The notes under the pieces were generated by a model. It saw only the letters and a program-made list of their open reading frames with translations. It was not told the DNA's origin and did not search any database. Source: Baylisascaris procyonis (taxonomy: Eukaryota; Nematoda; Chromadorea; Rhabditida; Ascarididae). From it: a DNA stretch of 64,000 nt. Below, in pieces: positions 13,546-33,633 of the stretch (within the stretch, counting starts at the first letter, position 1; each line of letters begins with the position of its first letter). A program made the position numbers and the translations under genes. The DNA lies in the NCBI GenBank assembly GCA_037389465.1, contig JAZARR010000247.1, positions 1,984,001-2,048,000 of the forward strand, given 5' to 3'.

Positions 13546-16500
13546 GGTTTGTAAGGTTTGTGTCATTCTGAGGTCGATTTGAAATAAATTCTCCTATGTC
13601 CTCCGAAATTGCTTCGTCAGTCAGACTGGTGTGCCTTTCTAGTCATGAAGAGTGAAACTGAAGTTCCCTCAAAATCGGCTGTAATTGCTATGAGATTGCT
13701 GTGAAATCCTCGAAGATACCAAACTTATGGCAGAGCCCACAAATGTGAGAAATTGTGAGGGTGGGAACTTCCCCCCCCCCCCCGAAATTTTGAGCACAGT
13801 TTTCACCACCATACACCGCACCGATCCGGCTGCCCAACGAACTCATCGAGAAGAGTCGACAGAGGAAGAGATGGAAAAAAATCTTCAAAGTTCCACCATT
13901 TTAAAGAGAATTATCGTTGGAACAAGGGAAAACGGGATTAATGATCTTCTATAGACAAGCAGCTTTGTGGATAGGTAAGTTTCAATTTCTCACGTTCTTA
14001 CCTGCTTGTGATTCTGATTCCATAATGAAAATTGGTGACACATGGGCTTCTGTTTAATAGGATATTATCCACCGAAAAAAACGACACCAATATTGTGGAA
14101 AATGCATCTCAGAAAATCCCGTTGGTTTCATATAAACTTCGTGTTCGATTCTCTCGATGGGCAATCATAATTTCATGCTGAGGGAAACTTTTATCAACTA
14201 TTCATTTGTGCTCAATACAATGTTACTGAGAAAGCGCCTGATGAATAAAAAATACCGGAATAAGGAAAAGGAAAGAAATATTTACGTCTAAGTCAACTTT
14301 TTCTTCGAAAAAACAATAACGTAGATTTTCGAAAAAACATTTTAAGCAAAAGAAAATTTCTTTTCTTTAACCTTATAAAATCAGCGTAAGTCGTCAAATG
14401 TTATTAATAATTGCATGAACTATACGAGTACTTCTTTAGTACTTTGTGTTTAAAAGTCATAATGAGCAGGCGGCAATATAAGTAGGGTAGTTCAAAGGAA
14501 ATACTTCGATTCATAAATCCAAGTGTTGACGAAATCCAAGTATATCGATGATGGTAGTATCGCAAAAACCATCGATAGGGTCGCTCATTGCTTGATTGTG
14601 TACTATTTTTGATCTTTCAATCGTAACACTCATAGTCCCTTAAAAATATTCGAGTGCTTTGGGTTCGAAATAAACAAACATGTTGATATAAACAACAAGT
14701 ATGTGATTTTTGATATGTAGAAGTGCATCGTTGACATAAACAAACTGCCAATTCATGTGAAAGTATATTGAAGTAGAATACGCCAAATTAATATGATAAT
14801 ACAAGATTGGCGATGGACACTCATCTGGATGCTGCTCTATTTGCACTAGAGGAATGCCACCTATTCCGCTTGCTGAGCTTCGATGAAGAAAATCAATCCT
14901 GTTTAATGCTTTTTGGTGCACAAACTTGCGTGCAATTCGTATCAACTAAACAGCAGCACACTGCATAAACATTCCTAATTTATTATACAGACCGTTCTTA
15001 TGTGTTCATATCCTTAAAGACTCTCATTTACTTTATTCACAGTGATTAAATCGATAAGATGACAATTGAAAATAATTTCTGCATAACTATATTTAAATTT
15101 GCTACTTGCATGTCTAGTTGATTTTGCCACCTTCTACAACTCTGCAACCGAAATGCTTTTAATGTAACTGCCTTATAATTGAATGACATTCCAATGAGGA
15201 GTTCTTTCTTTTTACTTTCCAGAATTGCGTATGCAGTGGCTTTCCATTGTGGTGAATCGTCAATAAGAATACGTTTATATTCGTTTGACCAAAAGTTGGA
15301 CCTTGATTATCTAAATTCCATAATTTGGCTTTTGTACCATCACATTTACTTCGCCATAGCATAACTTTTTGAGCATATTTCTTAATGTTGATTTCGATAC
15401 ATTTTTTAATTTTAAATTTATGAATTGAGCAAATTTTTTTTTGTCCAACCTACGATAAGTTGTGATATTGAGTTTGATCAATTTTTCTTAGCTGTTGATA
15501 AATTCGGCTTTAATATTTACTTCTAAGTACGAGGTGAATTAGTAATTGAGTAATTGGCAACGATCATGCATGAATCACGATAGATTTCAATTGGTGTTTC
15601 TTTTTCTCATAAGAGAATCACTGAACAGTTAGTCCATAGAAATTCTGTGCATTAAAATTAATGATAAAAACAGAGAAAAGCGGAAGAGCAAAAACCATTT
15701 TCGATCATGTCTCACACTCAATTGCTCTTCTGTCATATCATTCACAGTGATAATCAATTGCCCGGCAAAATTTTGCTGTCATTTTCATCTAATGTGTTTA
15801 CACTCGAAGTGAAGAAAATATGTGCAAGAGTGCATCAATAAATTCGGCACAACATGTGCTTTTTACAATCTTGGCTATTAGATCAATCTGTATAGTAAAA
15901 TATTGGAATCTTCTAAATAAAAGCTGTTTTTTTCGGTCTCATTCATTCCGATATGCGGCATACCGGAAGTAAAATGCGTGCGGAAGTTCACATCGATTTA
16001 TGTGTCCATAGTTTGTATAGATATTTTTGGAACAATCCGAAGTCAGTGCTGTATTTGGGCAAGCCCTTTAAATCGTAGCGATCAGATTTCTTAGCGCCAG
16101 CTTGAACGTTTCATAAATGTAAGGTGTCGAAACTACAAGCATATCTGAGTACGCATACATAAGCCAACATATGCATAATATGATCATTTCATTGCATCGC
16201 CCAACATTAGCACTGTTGTAGAGAAAACATCGTCAATCTATGCAAATCACCACTTTTAAGTAGATTTTTGAACAGTTGCAGGGCAAAAATGAATAGTAGT
16301 AAAGGTTTGCAAATCTCTCGCAAATATGAGAGAATCGATCTATAAATAAATCTTTATTATAGGCTGAACAATGCAAATTATTATTATTATTGCTTTCAAT
16401 TAAATAGTTTCTAAATTTGAAATTTTATCGATAAATTGAAAATGGATTTACCATCAAAAAATACTTATCGCGTTTATTTGTTACAGTCAACGTGCCATCG

Positions 16501-18558
16501 AATAAGGTGAACATAATGAGTATGTCAACTTCTGATAACGAATGCTCTCAATTCTTCGCCAGTGGTTTGCACGTTGTCAAATGTCATTGAAAACAACACC
16601 TAATCGATGCACTTTTATTCGCTTTCCCTAAATGAGGCGATAGGTAAATGTGAAATTGCCATTTGAACACTTATTTGAGTATTTTAGCATATTTGAGGAT
16701 TATATCAGAGCTATGAATCTGTAGTCATTCTCTCCCCCCTCCCCCTCCAGCTGCCCACTCCCCCGCCTCCTCTCCTATTCTTCCGCATTTCTTCCCGTGA
16801 AATATCGAGCATTTGAATGTCATTCCCCACAATTTCGCTAATATAACATACTCCGCTGGTCTATGAAAGCAATTTGGAAAGAGAAAATTGAGAAAGCCCT
16901 AAAAGAGATTGTGCCTACTATCAAGGAATTGGTGCAACATTGTGCCTGGAAATCAACTTTACATGAACACTATTAACTGATGATCGATCCTATGCGTACT
17001 CGTGTATATTCTCGGTGACTATCCACCTCGCGTCGCGAATAAATGCATGCCAAAAAACTTCAAATATAACCGTCGTCAGCATTTTGCTAAGCACTTTTCC
17101 AAAAAAATTGAGGTGTACGCTTATTGCATTTTATGCGTGTTTCGCAACGGTTATGGGTGAAATTTTATAGATGACGTAACGGAAATGAAATTAGAATTCG
17201 AAGAGAATTTTGTTGTTAAATTTCGCAAAAACACATCTTCTTTCATCCCTCAATTGCAAGAATAAATAACACAAATTCGCACTTGATTAGATGAGACGGT
17301 AGCAAAGCGGAAATTATAAATCAAATTAGAACCTGTCAGTCCACTTTCAATTATTTGCTCAATATTGCAATCGAGAAAGTTTTTGCAATTTTCGCACGAA
17401 AAATTTTTTTTTTCGATATTCACTTCAAAATATTCTTGTTCAAAATTTTCAACAAATGTAGAGAAATTTTTAAGAAAAAAGAAAGGGAAAAGCATATCAG
17501 GACGATCGGCACGATACGCGCTTTTGCAATTCATCCCGCTAAACTAAACGGTATTGCAATGCCAATAAATAATCAAACATGATTAGAGCAATGTAATCAT
17601 TTTTATTTGATATGAAAACTCGCTCAGTTCTTCTAGAAAAGATTCGTTATTAAAGTCGTAACCGATGTCAGCTGGTTACAAAATGCGTGCAAATTTTTGA
17701 AGCACCTTCAAATGGGTGTTATTCCTTTGGGTCAACTCGGCGGGTCAAGTTGAAGGTGAGTGGTAGTCCCAAAAGTAAAAGACATGATCAACCATTCCGT
17801 GATGTATAATGTATACGCGAATTTGATTTCGTATATTTGCTTCAGTAATGCTAAACTGAAATTGATTTATAGAAAGCGACTGATAGGCAAACCGTCGATT
17901 TTTTGTGAAAAATTTTGAATTGTCTTAAAATTTTTTTGTTATCATTGTAATTAAATTTATTTTCATTGTAGTTTAATTTACTTACATTGTAATTTTTTTA
18001 CTACCATTTAACCAATCCAATGGTTTCTAAAAAATTTTCACTAGAAATTTCGAATATGTTCAAGAAAAAATGAACCAAAAAAGATCTTCATATACCCTTC
18101 AATCATTTTTGATACATTTTTACTCGATACTGCGATATGTTTCGTCTATGTGAATATGAAATTTGCGAATATCATTTATGTAATGGCAATAAAATTTCAA
18201 AGAGAAGGAAATTCTATTGTTGCGTTGTTGTGTAGTGCACAATTATCAACAACGTTTAATATGGAAAATTGTGTTGAACACAAAATGAAGATACTTTCAT
18301 CGATCGTAACTCTTCAAATCACCATCACTATGAATGCACTCTCATAATATCAAAACGTCATAAGGCGGAGCTTTCATATGCGCAAACAGTGCATATTGAT
18401 AACAAAAACGTAAAAACATCGCAGCACATCTGTAAAACCTGAGAAAGAAATCATATATCACTATAAGAGAGGTATAGAGAACGCAGAGCTAATAGAACAA
18501 AAAGCGAACAAATTACTGATACAAGAATTGAATCATTTGACTCCACAATCGGTCAGTC
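13546..18558. other. Intergenic stretch upstream of glutamate dehydrogenase
   Basis: No convincing exon was found. It contains a 13-base C run (13771-13783) in a moderately GC-rich patch and a strong pyrimidine tract at 16731-16797. A minus-strand open frame of 101 codons (14640-14945) has no recognisable domain and no splice sites that would link it to others. The promoter of the glutamate dehydrogenase gene should lie in the last part, but no clear motif is visible. Confidence 0.4.
16731..16797 (+). repeat. Polypyrimidine tract
   Basis: A run of almost pure C and T (CTCCCCCCTCCCCCTCC-type), interrupted by a single AGCTG, in otherwise AT-rich DNA. Confidence 0.8.
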
Positions 18559-25614
<7,056 letters not shown>

Positions 25615-25706
25615 ATGAATGGCGAATTTCGATCATTTACTAATTGTCGTCAATCCACTTCGATGATTCTTTGCTCAGCGAAGAAAACACTCGAAATAGA
25701 TACCGC

Positions 25707-25712
25707 AATAAA
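25707..25712 (+). terminator. Polyadenylation signal of glutamate dehydrogenase
   Basis: A canonical AATAAA hexamer lies about 93 bases after the stop codon. It is the first such hexamer downstream. Confidence 0.6.
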
Positions 25713-26536
25713 AATTATAAAGCTTTCGCTGGTTTTTCCAACTTGTCGCAATTTTTCATTTCTCTAAGCGAATTCACTCAGATTAGCACTTTTATTCGAC
25801 GGTATATGGCTAAAAGATCATAGAAAAATGATGTAAAATATGATAAGGAAAAATAGAGAAATGCATCCCAAATAAGACTAATTGCATTTGCAACTCATAA
25901 AAACATGCAAATTTTTAGAAATATATCCAAGAAATCTCGTTTAGATTTACATTTGACAATTCTAAAAACTTGCATATGCATATTTGGCTTAGTCCTCAAA
26001 TTTACATATCTCATAAAGATATCATCGTAAAAAGCTCAAGGAAATTGAGTTTTTGGGGTCATCAAATTATATCGCTCAAGCTTCATCACTAGCTTCTCTA
26101 GTTTGAGTCGGCGGACTTATAGATGAATCACAATGAATTATGAAGTAATTATATTATAGTAATTATTAAATAATCAAGTAAAGTAATTACATTAAGTAAC
26201 TGTTAAGTAATTATATTCTTGCGAGAAAAATTAAAGAGCTTTAACGCTATGCTACCGGCTAATAGCAAAAGTTTACAAAAAGTAAAAAAAATCAAAATAA
26301 AAATAATTAACATTGAACAGTACATTCAAAAATTGCTTTAAAGAAAGCAAAAATAAAGAAATTTAAGATGTTATTCAGCTTTTTTGTAGAGAAATGAATC
26401 CTCTCAATTATTCCTGCTTCATGTGATGATCATCATCGCACGCCTACTCTCGCACATTGGTGTACCGCCTCGTTCTATTCATTTCCCTTCCTTTCTCCCT
26501 GTGTTAATCTGCCCATATTAGCAGCTTTTATTGCAG

Positions 26537-26758
26537 CGTTTTCGAGATCAAGCATTGATATGGACGAGGAGCAGATGCATCGTACAATAAGGCAGATAAA
26601 TGTCTCGTAAAAGCATAGAAAGAAGCAAAATACAGCGTAAACATGGAAGAAATGTCTGGGAAATGAGCACTCGCAATGATACAGCTGAACTCCAGCAGAA
26701 ACAGAAAGAAAATGACGGTATTGAATTCGTTGCATACTCGTTTGGTAATAGTGTGTAG
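26537..26758 (+). CDS. Possible terminal coding segment(s), unrecognised
   Basis: After a good acceptor (TTTATTGCAG) at 26536, an open frame reads FSRSSIDMDEEQMHRTIRQIN. In another frame, 26600-26758 opens with ATG and encodes 52 charged residues, including RKHGRNVWEMSTRNDTAELQ and ending EFVAYSFGNSV. The two could be joined by a very short intron (GT near 26602, AG before 26637), but about 34 bases is unusually short. Composition is rich in Arg, Glu, Gln and Asn, unlike random AT-rich frames. No family is recognised and no upstream exon was found. The long Cys/Phe-rich frames on the minus strand here look like its shadow. Confidence 0.25.
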
Positions 26759-27235
26759 GATTTAGATGGCAACACGTACAATGACTGCAACAATGCGCAC
26801 AGACAACAGAAGAGGGAAAATAAACTAGAATATTTGATACGATATGCGTTTTTGCCTGCCATCCATCTGCATACAACTCTATTGTGAAGTTCGAAAATTA
26901 CCCAGAAAACTGATTGTGCGGATCAACTGCTTCAAATTTTTGCTTCTGTGATCGATCATTCAGTACTTTTATAAATTAAAATTAAATTTCCGATTTTTCT
27001 GCGACTGACCACTGAGAAACGAACACCGAATCGTTGTAAAATATTTTGCAGTTTTTTTTTTTTTTTTTTGGCGTTTTGTAAGCAGCTTTTTATGAAATTG
27101 GTCAATCTACATGATATGCGAGGTCTGTTTGGTGATAACGTTTAAGCGAACTACAAGAAGGATTGTCGTGTTCGCTGATTTTTCATTAGTTCGTTCAATA
27201 AAAACGTCTATCAACTTATTCATCGAATTAAATGA

Positions 27236-27558
27236 ATGCAATCGTGCTATTTGAGCGAATCTAGTGAATTTTTATACGTTTGCTTCGCAAAGACGCTTAA
27301 AGCCGATGGTAAAGGTATGTCTGAGCGTATGCATTTATGTGTGTATCTTGTGTGTCCCGTTGTTGGGCCTCAAGAAACTCTGAGCCTACTCACATTGTTC
27401 CGCTTCATTTTTAAATACTTCTTGGCACTTAAAGACGTCAGGTATTCACCATCCATTTTGCACTGATTGATTTTTCATCTTACACCGCCAAGGTTGCAGA
27501 AGAGCATGCATTTTTTGGTGTGCAACTAGTAAAGGCTTTCGGAGCATCTATAATATGA
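27236..27558 (+). CDS. Possible two-exon micro-gene, unrecognised
   Basis: ATG at 27236 opens a frame ending at a strong donor (AAAG|GTATGT, exon end 27314). A phase-compatible acceptor (GGTTGCAG) at 27499 leads to EEHAFFGVQLVKAFGASII and a stop at 27556-27558. The joined frame would encode 45 residues. Only the splice signals, phase agreement and composition support it. No family is recognised and it may be chance. Confidence 0.18.
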
Positions 27559-28410
27559 AGGTGATATTATGTATGTATTACTTTGTACTATGAAACTGAC
27601 AAATTTTGCTTTTCTTAAGCGTTTTGACGTTCATTTTCTATAGCACTAAAGTATCATGCTAAACTTTTTTCCCAATGCTAAAGATATTTGAAAATATCTG
27701 GAAAATTAAGCGAAACTACAAAAATAGTCGAATATTCAGCTATTTATTCGGCTGACGACAAATTTACACAATAAAACAATCTTCATTTTTATTAATTTTT
27801 TTTATAAAATCTTCATTCATAAAACGAACAAAACAAAATTCCGAAGCAAGAAGAAAATAGCAGTAATTAAAATAAAAAAAAAAAAGAAAGCTAAGAGATA
27901 TTCAAAGAAAATCATATATGATAATATCTCAACAATAATAATAAATAATAAATATAATATGTATTGAGCATAAAGTAATAAACATTTTAGTGAATAAATA
28001 AGGCAATCATCATGTGAGGTCAAAAATGTTTATTAGTGAATAAAATAAACCGCATCGGAATGTGAGTCAAAAGATGCAAGTTGCTTATTGAAAGTAGACG
28101 ATTTTTTCCTCTGAACCGGCTATTTCCCATAGTTCATTGTAATTTAGAAAGCTTTTTGAAAGTGTATTGCGGCATGGAATCCAAGTATCGAAGGATCGGT
28201 CTTAGTTTACTGCGCAAAATGTCCACACTAGAGTAAAGAGGGAGAAGGATGTAGGGGAGAGTGACCAATGTAAGTGGCAATGATCACTCATACATCAGAT
28301 TTGACCAACTCTGAAATTTCAATGTCGTGAAAACTTATCATTGCGTTTATTCTCGCTATACAACGACGCCGGGTAGATATTTTATATACAAAAAAAATTA
28401 TCTGGTGGAA

Positions 28411-28420
28411 TTTATTTATT
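28411..28420 (-). terminator. Candidate polyadenylation signals of the fucosyltransferase gene
   Basis: TTTATTTATT on the plus strand reads as two overlapping AATAAA hexamers on the minus strand. They lie about 140 bases beyond the stop codon. Confidence 0.4.
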
Positions 28421-28558
28421 CGTTTAAAGGTCACTTAGGAATATTCACCTTCTCATTAACATTCCGATCGATCGGAATGATCGAATATCGAAGAGATCGA
28501 ATATCCTTGATCGCAATAAGCGGTATTAAGGCGTTCTCATGAGATCATCTGAGATTCG

Positions 28559-31500
28559 TTACATTTTCGGCGATTGTTCAAATGAAAATAAATTTCTACG
28601 TGAAAAATCGATTTTTGAAACTGTCCTTGTGAGACGTCCTTTTTTTCTTCGTAGAAACCTTGCATAACTCTTGTAGTGTAGAGCTAAATAAATCAAAACA
28701 ACGATAAGAACGAGAATATAGATAATCTCGCGGATAAGCTTTAGATTCCAAGGAGCTGCGATTGTTATACAATAACTATTGCTCGAATTTCCTTGCCACC
28801 ATTCTTGAATATCGGTATAGATCTGTAATTAATTTAAATGGGAAGGAAATTGCTAAAATTCAACAAGAAAATTTGAAAATCTGTTCTTTAGAAATCTGAA
28901 TTTCATTTCTCGAATTACCGTGACAAGTCTTATATTGTATTATTTCTTATGAAGATGGTGTGAAAGTATCACAATGGCGGTGCAATAGATGGATGGGAAG
29001 GTGAAAAATTTTAGCGGCCAAAAATTCGCTGGGTGATTGGGAATTTTCCCTTTTACAGTGGAATATGTCACATTCAATCTTTGGAAATTTGATGAAAACC
29101 TTACGAATTAAACTTGCCCATTCGATGATCTTCAAAAAGTTCCCACTTCATCAACTTGCTACGGTTATGAGAGAATGAAAAACAGAAAATGACCGTAAAT
29201 TTCTGCGGTTTTCCTAAGGATTCTGATCCAGAACACTTTCAGGTCATGCAAGAATGAGAAGTTTAACCATACTGCATGCGAACCGAGCTAAAAAAAACGT
29301 TCGAAAACTGAAACTATAACCTTTGTGACGTTGTCTTCATATAATTTTTCACATAATTCACAAAACTTGTAGCCATTACTGAGTGATGTGTATTGATACT
29401 CCTTTGTCCACTCAAAAAACCTGCAAGAAATAAGCAGAAAGTTGAGGATCTACACCAGCAACACGAATCTCACCTGTTATGCTTCCAGCCTCAAGCTTGA
29501 GTTGCTACCGTGCCACGGAACTACCGTCAACTTATGGATTAATTTCGCGCTCACTCAGTTACATCGGTGAACGGTCAGTCCTGAATGTTAAAAACTTAAT
29601 GTGTTGGGAGAGCTAGCCGTCTGAAAACCCTCTTCTCTATAAGTAAATGGCTCTCTAAACAGGAAAAATCACCTTCTATCTATTCAGATTGCAACAGGAG
29701 TGATTATGAAAAAACAATTTTAGAGGTGTTCAATTACACATTACCTTTCATATTCGCTAACATTTGAAGCGAATTCATGAAGTCGTATTGCGAGTTGATA
29801 AATCGAACGGAAATGATCAACGGCCAAAAATGATCCATTTGGTAGTAGCAATGAATAATCTTTAGCACGTAGAACTATTGGCACTATTAGTTGTTTCATC
29901 TTCCAAACTTTTTCACTCACATACTCATCGCAAATACTATTCTCGAAAGCTAAATAGAATCGATGTCGTTCTGCAAAAAAAAATTCTTTCAATAAGAAGA
30001 AGAAAATTTTTTTTATTTCTCGGCGAAATTGTTTCATAATTAATGCGTCAGCATCAAAACAATGATCACCTTGATCGGTCCATCACAATGGCATCTTCAT
30101 TGAGTGCAAAAAACTACTTTAATATATGATTTAAAGATGAGGCAGTGCTTCATCAAATTTCGTTGCCTTGCGGCAATAAAGTCATCTATTTTGAAAAAAA
30201 AAAATGGATGACTTTTGGATTAGGTTACATAGCAATAAAAGAGGTGGGAAACGTTTCTCGATCTGCACTCACAAAAATTGATCCTTAGTAAGTGATAAAA
30301 AATTTTTTTCGATCTCATTGATAATGATCATTCAATTGGCGTTAAATTATCTTTCTACTGCATTTCTTCATATCTCTTATATATACTATGTTTATCTATT
30401 TGGTGAAAAAACGTACAATATAAGGCGCAAAGCAAGTGATACTTATTCTGGAACAAATTTTGAAAAAACGGTCAAATGAATAGTGGGTCAGAACGTCAGC
30501 ATCACGTGATATGAAAATTAACTTCTGAACATTGATAGATCAGAATATTTGAAACAAAACATTTGCAAACTAATGCTTTCATCATTTTCGACTGAGTGGA
30601 TAGACTGTGGTCGGTTGCATGAGTGCCATCAGATTTGATATTTCATCGTTTTATATTTATTATTTGCCATCGCCTAATGCCGATACGTCTTATAATTTTT
30701 TTCATAATTACTTTCTTTTTCTTTTTTTCATATTCATCTAAACAAATCAACTTTTACTATAATTTTTCCACTAATTTTCCCTTATTTTGTGATTGTATTC
30801 AATTTCGAATATATAATTCCTTCAGCGTCGTGATATGAAAATGTATACTTTCCATTTTGTTCAGAAAATGAGCACCATGTAGGAGCAAATGTCCACTATA
30901 GTATGATCGCATCGAAATACTGGTTTCTCGTTTCAATAGTGATATGGAACTTTAGCTTTAAAAAAAGTCTTGAAGAGTGCATTCTGCTCGTAGATTTTCA
31001 ATACGAAATATCGTAACTTTAGTACGATAGTGTTGACATTGACTCATATATCATCCGCTTACCAAGCATTTCTTTTTCACATTTCGAATCGCATAAAATA
31101 TTTGAGCATTTGCCAATGATCGATATGTCGATATATTTTTGCAGCTCATTGACAATTGCCTCTCTACCAGAATGCGAATAACAATTAGAGACAAGTTGAA
31201 GAATCATTTTATCCTTGTTTGCGATAGCATTTTTCACATCGTTCCATTCATATATATGATATTCATGACCTTAATAAATTTCATCAAATCTAATCAATGA
31301 AAACAATTCACTCCCCCATTTCTTCAGTATATATCAAGTGGAATAGCTATTGACATTGAAAGATCTTCCAGATATATTTGTTTGCCCATAAATGTTGAAA
31401 AATTTCATTATTTGTGAATAAGATTTTTGTCGCATATTGCAAAATATAGATTCTTATCGTTCGTCATTTTTTTGGAAGTAGCCAAGAATAGTTATGTGGA

Positions 31501-33633
31501 GTAGAGGTAACTATATATGTGAAACTCGACTTGAAAGTTTTTATTGTAACTTCCACTGCTATCGCTATAGTATCTGCTGTCCAGTTATATAAATTTATTG
31601 AGAAGTTAGTTATTCAGTAAAGTAATTCTTATAAAACGATTTTCCTAAATATTATCATTGCCTAAATACTTGAAAATATCGAAATATGCCCATATGCGAA
31701 AAAAAAAATTTTTTTTTTAAACATAAGATGGAAGAAGCGCATAATCGTTGAACTAATTATTAGCATCAAAAATCACCCTCATATTCTCGATGCTATGAGG
31801 AATAAGTATATATTTATATTTACCTGGCAATTGTTTTGCATCTTTTCTCAAAAGTCGATCATAAACTGCATAGATATCACTATCACTACGATAAGTCATA
31901 GTCCAATTGAAGAAATTCAACGCCCAATTGTCGTGAATGCTATCTGTAACCATATTTTTGAGTGGTTTTCCAGAGAACAATTAGATATCGATAATGTTGC
32001 GTTGAATGAATGTTAAAAAATTATTTCACTTCTTTTTTTTTTCGAAATTCCGCTCAAAAAATTTTCCACTTTTATTATGAAATCACTGCAAAAACTTTTA
32101 CAATCTAGAAATAAGTTGCAACATTAGAATTCAAATTTTTAGATGAAATTTCACTTTCAATCATCTTAATAGCCCAATTCGTAAAATCAAGTCTCGAACT
32201 ATATAGATTCGAATGTAGTCGCCGTAGAATTATATCATGCAAATGAGGATGCTTGGAGAAATATCTCATATCACCAGATCAAATCACTAAGCCTTTTATC
32301 ATCAATTTTAAGATGACGTGAAGATTTAGTTGAAATATCGACAGCTACTGCAAAATTATTCTAAAATTAGTCAAAGAACAGTAGAAAAAAAATGATTTAC
32401 CATATTTTTGCGCCGTATTGATAGGGGATTCGAGATTTTCATAAACGTATCGCTGTTGTTGATCCCTTATTGCGGGAAGATCGTATAGATCTAAATCTCT
32501 CCAATGAAATACAATAGCTGCTGCATTTTGATACTGTAAATATGAGATTGTTAAATTCGAGTGTTATTTATTATTAAAGGATTTCCGAAGAACTTCTATA
32601 GCATACCAATTAAAGGAAACTAGCTTTAACCAGCTAACCATAGGCGCAATATGCGATCATAGAGGACGTCCATTTTTGAAGCGACAACAAATGCTTCAAG
32701 TTAGATGGCAATGCATATGTATGAGAAGTGAACATGCGATGTTCTACTGCATGGTAGGATATTGGACTCGGCAGAAAATATCTGCGGTACTTATGGGTCG
32801 GTCTTTCTTATTGCCAGATTTTCATAAGTTTTTTTTTTTAAGAGTGATGCGTCATAGGACCAAGCTCGAGTAACGGTGTAGAGCAACTTTCCCAGAAATA
32901 TTGGGAAATCTTATGATCCACTCCAATTACCCTGGTTAAAATTGGACTCTAAATGCTAAAAGCTGCTGTTACGTGCGCGATTGGTAAGATGGTGGCGGAT
33001 ATAGAATCGTGCAGAACGTTAAAAACGATTGCAAATTGACGTGCAAACCTTTTTTTCCTGTCAGAAAAATATCTGCCAGGTTCATTCTCACAGTTCGGGG
33101 GATTTCAGATATGAACTATCGTCATACAAATAAGCCTCAAAAACGCCGATTTTGATATGAGAATAATTGAAAAGATTCAACCATAAGTGGTAGAAAGTAA
33201 TATGGTATATTAATTCCGATAGTTCACTCATTATGGGTTATGTTATAATGCATCTTGATCCTGTCTCAGCGATTAATTGAATCCCTATTCAGATTGATGT
33301 ATAGCTACTAGTATGAAGACCGTTGAAATTCTCACATTTGTTCTATCTGTCGTAATGACGCACTGCTTTCTGCAATTTTCTTTGCTTTCCATATCCGGTA
33401 ATGGATGATCATTGCCAAAGTATTTTGTCCACACAATAATTCTCTTGTTCAATTTGTCGGCTGTCGTTGAGGTGATTGTTTCTGCATTGAAATTTTCAAT
33501 TAACGTTTTGAGAGCAAAATTCAGAATTCCATATGCTGTAATATGAACTCTTCTGTTTGCTATGAAACGTCCATTTTTCTTGGATTCCAGTAGCAGTCCT
33601 GAATCACGAATCCGTAGTTCACGTTCATAAGCC
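28559..33633 (-). CDS. Alpha-1,3-fucosyltransferase, GT10 family (5' end unresolved)
   Basis: Transfers fucose from GDP-fucose to GlcNAc-containing glycans in the Golgi. Minus exons: 33633-33336, 32533-32401, 31943-31824, 31269-31063, 29970-29745, 29420-29321, 28822-28559, about 449 residues, with all phases agreeing. GT10 landmarks in order: KRIIVWTKYFG; CRKQCVITTDR; AAIVFHWRDLD; QRYVYENLESP; NWTMTYRSDSDIYAVY; LQLVSNC and the LQKYIDISIIGKC segment; the family signature FYLAFENSICDEYVSEKVW; and LPNGSFLAVDHF. The first listed exon has no in-frame Met near its start and its acceptor (GCCTGTAG) was chosen by reading frame, so the N-terminal signal-anchor exon lies further upstream. The last exon is odd: after DIQEWWQGNSSNSYC it encodes a hydrophobic helix (IREIIYILVLIVVLIYLALHY) and a basic tail, not typical of GT10 enzymes. 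The exact acceptor specificity is not predictable. Confidence 0.88.
29440..29560 (-). repeat. Weak tRNA-like segment in a fucosyltransferase intron
   Basis: On the minus strand, GTGGCACGGTAGCAACTCAAGC resembles a tRNA A box and D arm and is similar to the element at 13.5 kb. The expected B box is poor. It could be a decayed member of the same family, or chance. Confidence 0.2.

Noticed and set aside
13384..13566. 60-codon minus-strand frame
   Set aside because: It overlaps the tRNA-like element. The open frame is explained by local GC content.
14640..14945. 101-codon minus-strand frame
   Set aside because: No recognised domain, no linked exons and no clear splice sites. Kept only as a note in the intergenic description.
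15159..15362. 67-codon minus-strand frame
   Set aside because: Looks somewhat protein-like but has no acceptor, no partner exons and no recognised motif.
26475..26876. Two overlapping minus-strand frames of 133 and 104 codons
   Set aside because: Cys/Phe/Leu-rich composition in two frames at once is what the reverse complement of the AG-rich plus strand would give. No domain or splice support.
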